Virus record (IMG/VR): IMGVR_UViG_3300033146_002655 | Coordinates: 1 to 21,536 of that record | Strand: one strand, 5' to 3' | DNA: 21,536 nucleotides | DNA from: a virus | Part shown: positions 18,682 through 21,536 of the stretch, in pieces | Layout of the letters: each line of letters opens with the position of its first letter | Numbering within the stretch: position 1 is the first letter of the stretch | The notes under the pieces: model-generated | Told to the model about the DNA's origin: nothing | The model's input: the letters and a program-made list of their open reading frames with translations, nothing else | The model's database searches: none | Position numbers and translations under genes: made by a program

Positions 18682-20043
18682 CTATTTTTCGTTTTTATCC
18701 TTGGTTTTACCTTCATCCTTATCCTCTTTTTCGGTAGTTTTTACCTCTTTCCCAACCTCTTTTGTCTCTTTTTTGGTCTTCTTTTGGTCTAAATCTGCCT
18801 TTTTGAATATATTGTCTATAGAATTCCACTGTGTGTTGATAACATAGGTATCCATATACTCAGGCAACCCCTTAGTCGTATATCAAAGCTCAAATATACC
18901 TTGTTTTAAAGTACATAACCCCTTTTCTACTTTTTTCAAAATTAATTCTTGTTTTGTTTCGATATCCACAAATTGGTCATTGATTAGCTCTATCTTAGAA
19001 TATGGAAACGCTTTGAATGCCATCAATGTAGCTTTCATCATAAACTCCTCCAATATATCAGCAAAATCTGTCATAGACTTATCACTTTGACTTGCCATTA
19101 ATTTATATTCAGCATGAGACCCATTTGCATCATCCTTGTATCCTAAAAATCTTGGGTCAAATCAAAAAATAACTCACATTTTCTTTACTGCGAATTTCTT
19201 TAATTCTAATAATTCAATATCCTTATTACTTATATCTATTGTTCTTACTTCTTTAATTCCTCAGGTTGCCAATACTCAGTTAGATTTCTCTGAACCTTTG
19301 AACTTCTCCTCGAATTGTTTTATGGCGTTCTCCATTTCCTCAGCATTCTCTATCTCGTCATCCAAAGTAAGAATAACCGATGGCATTGCATTATTTTTGA
19401 AGAAGTAGAAATTCCTTTTACTAGCCTCCCTATCAGACATTGCGTCATAAACAATACTCTCATACGATGACATACCTATTCATGGAGAGTCTGGGTCATA
19501 CTGAGTTATTTGTTTTACAACCCTACTCAAATCTAATTCAGTAGAATTATATCGCATCTGTTTCACATTTCACATTTTATCAAAAGACTGCCTTATCCCT
19601 CTCGAATCAAGAATTTGCAGTATTGGCTCTCATAATCAATTATTCGCTAAGTATCAAATAATCATTCCTGAACCGAAATGATTTGTATAGTATTTATCTT
19701 TGAAGCTACGGAACGAACCTGTGTGGGGGTCAGAGAACAACGTTGTCAAACTATTAACCCATGACGCGTCTTCTATATACTCTTTACCCATCTTGAAGTG
19801 CATACCTAATTTTCATACCATTTTAGCTATTAGGTTTTTACTTTGCTGCGCCTCAGTATTTAATCTTTGAATTTCATACATTAAAGAATAGTCAAACCTA
19901 ACATCTCAACAATCAGAAAATTTGTTTCAAGCGTAAGTATATCAAGACTTAAATGCCTTTGCCATTATATCGTTCTTCTTTAGTTTTGTGTTGAATGTAT
20001 TTGACACAACCTTATTAACGGTTTTTTTTAATGTTTCAAACAT
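18682..20043 (-). CDS. Portal protein (HK97-type)
   Basis: This is a 453-residue protein with about fifteen TGA codons, reaching TAG 18682-18684. It forms the ring at one vertex through which DNA is packed. The N-terminal third is helical. ASWVNSLTTLFSDPHTGSFRSF and YYTNHFGSGMIIGYLANNGL follow the wing region pattern. The section near residues 258-300 (EVRTIDISNKDIELLE, FAVKKMGVIFGFDPRFLGY) matches the clip and stem core of portal families. The last 60 residues are a Lys/Glu-rich tail (KKTKKETKEVGKEVKTTEK), unusual and probably disordered. The start is firm: ATG 20041-20043 follows AAGGAG at a five-base spacing, the best Shine-Dalgarno site in the window. It follows the terminase and precedes the protease, as usual. 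Confidence 0.9.
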
Positions 20044-20048
20044 ATAGT

Positions 20049-20054
20049 CTCCTT
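20049..20054 (-). promoter_or_regulatory. Strong Shine-Dalgarno site of the portal gene
   Basis: AAGGAG on the minus strand lies five bases before the portal ATG. Few other genes here have a recognisable site, so it decides the portal start and stands out. Confidence 0.8.
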
Positions 20055-20100
20055 AAAAAAAGTAAACACTTTTCATATGATTTTAGTATAACTAAATCCT

Positions 20101-20129
20101 AGTATAATTGTATACCCCCATAAATGCAA
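20101..20129 (-). promoter_or_regulatory. Promoter upstream of the portal gene
   Basis: On the minus strand TTGCAT (20124-20129) is separated by 17 bases from TATACT (20101-20106). It lies in the 188-base gap between terminase and portal and would start a transcript 60-70 bases before the portal ATG. Confidence 0.55.
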
Positions 20130-20156
20130 ACTATTGTCATAATATTTGTGAAGAGT

Positions 20157-20184
20157 TTGCAATATCAATAAATATAGCTATACT
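20157..20184 (+). promoter_or_regulatory. Plus-strand promoter candidate pointing toward the terminase gene
   Basis: TTGCAA (20157-20162) is separated by 16 bases from TATACT (20179-20184) on the plus strand. It is the only promoter-like pair seen on this strand. It faces opposite to every gene and is followed within about 15 bases by a terminator-like hairpin. Confidence 0.45.
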
Positions 20185-20196
20185 ACATATAACAAT

Positions 20197-20233
20197 ATTC
20201 ACCGAGGAGCAATCCTGACTGGTGAATTTTTTT
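20197..20233 (+). terminator. Plus-strand rho-independent terminator at the terminase 3' end
   Basis: ATTCACC (20197-20203) pairs with GGTGAAT (20221-20227). Inside the loop AGGA pairs with TCCT around a GCAA tetraloop, and seven T follow on the plus strand (20227-20233). Read on the minus strand it lacks a T run. It ends over the terminase stop codon and could stop antisense transcription into that gene, or end a tiny RNA from the promoter just before it. Confidence 0.65.
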
Positions 20234-21536
20234 ATCATCACGAATTATACACAAAGACTTTCTTAGGTCTTTTGACCTCCCAAAACATCCTCATCATAAA
20301 AACGTCTCAGAAATCTGGACTACGACCTATTTTTGCTTTCATATCTTTTTTCTTGATAACCTTTTTGGGTCAATCGACATCTATATCTATCTCGACAACA
20401 GCGTCTATCTCCTCTATTATCCTCTTCTTTACGTCCTCTGCTGTTAATTGTTCAGGTCTTTTACCCTTAGCCAAAGACTCGGCATTCATGGTCTGACCAA
20501 ATACATATATCTTATCTGTGGTCACAGATATTTCGTTTATTTTATTAGCTAACTCAAAATAGCATTGGTCTTTAATCGTCTGGTAATTTAATCTATCCAA
20601 TGGACTTTTCTTAGCTTTCTTCGGCTGTATCGGTGCTGACCTATTGATAAATCATCTACACTTTAAGTGGTCAACAATTCAACCCCCCAAACCATCATCA
20701 TCCACCATTGTCTCTAGTGGTCATATATTATATTTATCCCACAGAACAGTAATCCTCTCCTCCAGCTCAGTAGTGTCACTATAATGATAAACGTATATCT
20801 CCTCTACACTGAGTCAGTTCCAGACTGTTATTACAGCTAAGTCCCTACCATGTCTCGCAGGGTCACACACTATCCTATACTCGTATCAAGTCTGATAACA
20901 TTTCCCCAAATTATCTACCTCTACCTTATAATCAGGGTCAGTTTTATATTTATTTTTCAGCTCAACACTTTTAAGTTGCCTCTCAAATATTTCTATAACC
21001 TCCTCATACTCAAATAACCTTCATGGACTATTATCGTAATCAAAATTTCCATACAAAAGCCTCTCCTTCGAAACCTTATCTTTCATCCTCCTCAAATTCG
21101 CGATATACGCTTTCGGTATAAATTCGTTATCTGTAACCAACGCAGGTATAAATTTCACATTACCCAACTGTTTCCCCTCAGAAAACGGTCTGTAAAACTT
21201 AATAAACACCCATCCCTTATCAGGATTAAAGGTTGATAATATTTTAGGAGATAAACCACTACCCTTCATTCAGCAACTTGGACACATATATACGTTATGT
21301 TCCAACCACTCATCATCTGAACCAGTCGGGTCTGGATTTTTAACTCTATCTTCTCAAATCTTATCCTCCAAATTAACTTCACCAGCACAATGCGGACAAA
21401 AATTCTCAAGCTTATACCTTATTCTAGTTTGCAAAATCTCGTATCCTTTCGCAGGACACTCATTCGCCTCATCTATAAATCATCCTGTAAACTCCATTGA
21501 ACCAAACCTTGTGAACATCGGGTCAGACGGCTCATC
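20232..21536 (-). CDS. terL: Terminase large subunit, C-terminal part (partial)
   Basis: The gene enters from beyond base 21536; 434 residues are visible up to TAA 20232-20234. The enzyme cuts and pumps DNA into the prohead. Visible are the Walker B region (FTGGFIDEANE, residues 17-27), the coupling motif STFNP (101-105), and the RNase H-like nuclease. The nuclease acidic sites are in CDPARHGRD (224-232), VDDDGLGGG (278-286) and SPDFGD (406-411). TGA falls on glycines in FTGG, LGGG and DFGD. Between Walker B and the coupling motif lies a CPHC/CPSC pair (residues 47-50 and 85-88), a probable zinc ribbon inserted in the ATPase. Walker A lies outside the window. The last 30 residues are Lys-rich. 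Confidence 0.95.

Noticed and set aside
1-21536. TGA as Trp (code 4) as the recoding
   Set aside because: TGA sits in Gly-Gly pairs and at known glycines, including four in a row in a fibre; TGG is used for Trp. Proteins would have implausible Trp content.

Overview
The window is the head-and-tail (structural) half of a tailed phage or prophage genome with siphovirus gene order. Every gene I can support lies on the minus strand, so the genome reads from base 21536 down to base 1. The DNA is AT-rich. With the standard code the minus strand breaks into short fragments at in-frame TGA (seen as tca on the plus strand). If TGA is read as an amino acid, the fragments join into full-length genes ending at TAA or TAG. 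The TGA positions fall on conserved glycines: the nuclease motif of the terminase, the TP901-type tape-measure core, and AGxGI-type fibre motifs. Tryptophan is written normally with TGG. This is genetic code 25 (TGA = Gly), known from Gracilibacteria and Absconditabacteria (SR1), so a phage of that Candidate Phyla Radiation (CPR) group is the best explanation.

Layout in transcription order. (1) Packaging and head: terminase large subunit (20232-21536, cut by the window edge), portal (18682-20043), prohead protease fused to a long acidic scaffold-like tail (17212-18606), HK97-fold major capsid protein (16037-17182), and an acidic repeat protein with a HeH/LEM-like end (15304-15966). (2) Neck: gp6-like connector (14744-15280), head-closure-like protein (14378-14734), HK97 gp10-like protein (14013-14387), tail-terminator-like protein (13591-14019), and a tiny Lys-rich protein (13407-13589). 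(3) Tail: tail tube (12524-13387), strong terminator, assembly-chaperone-like protein (11862-12410), 1651-aa tape measure (6904-11859), distal tail protein (6016-6858), and hub-like protein (4948-5988). (4) Fibres and adhesins: a 218-aa fibre (4182-4838), a 271-aa fibre (3341-4156), a 610-aa fibre with a propeller-like C-terminus (1408-3240), and two small related proteins (790-1389 and 183-765). The second is broken by a perfect 13-bp tandem duplication. (5) The start of another gene (1-114).

Regulation. A recurrent promoter, TTGCAA-N16/17-TATAAT-like, sits upstream of the portal, protease, fibre block and last gene. Rho-independent terminators follow the capsid and tail-tube genes. Shine-Dalgarno sites are scarce, the portal having the one clear AAGGAG. 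Between terminase and portal, a plus-strand promoter and an immediate terminator could make a tiny RNA antisense to the main operon.

TGA use is uneven. It is absent from the tail tube, occurs twice in the major capsid gene and four times in the 271-aa fibre, but writes most glycines in the hub and the 218-aa fibre. No tRNA gene, integrase, lysis gene or CRISPR array was seen.
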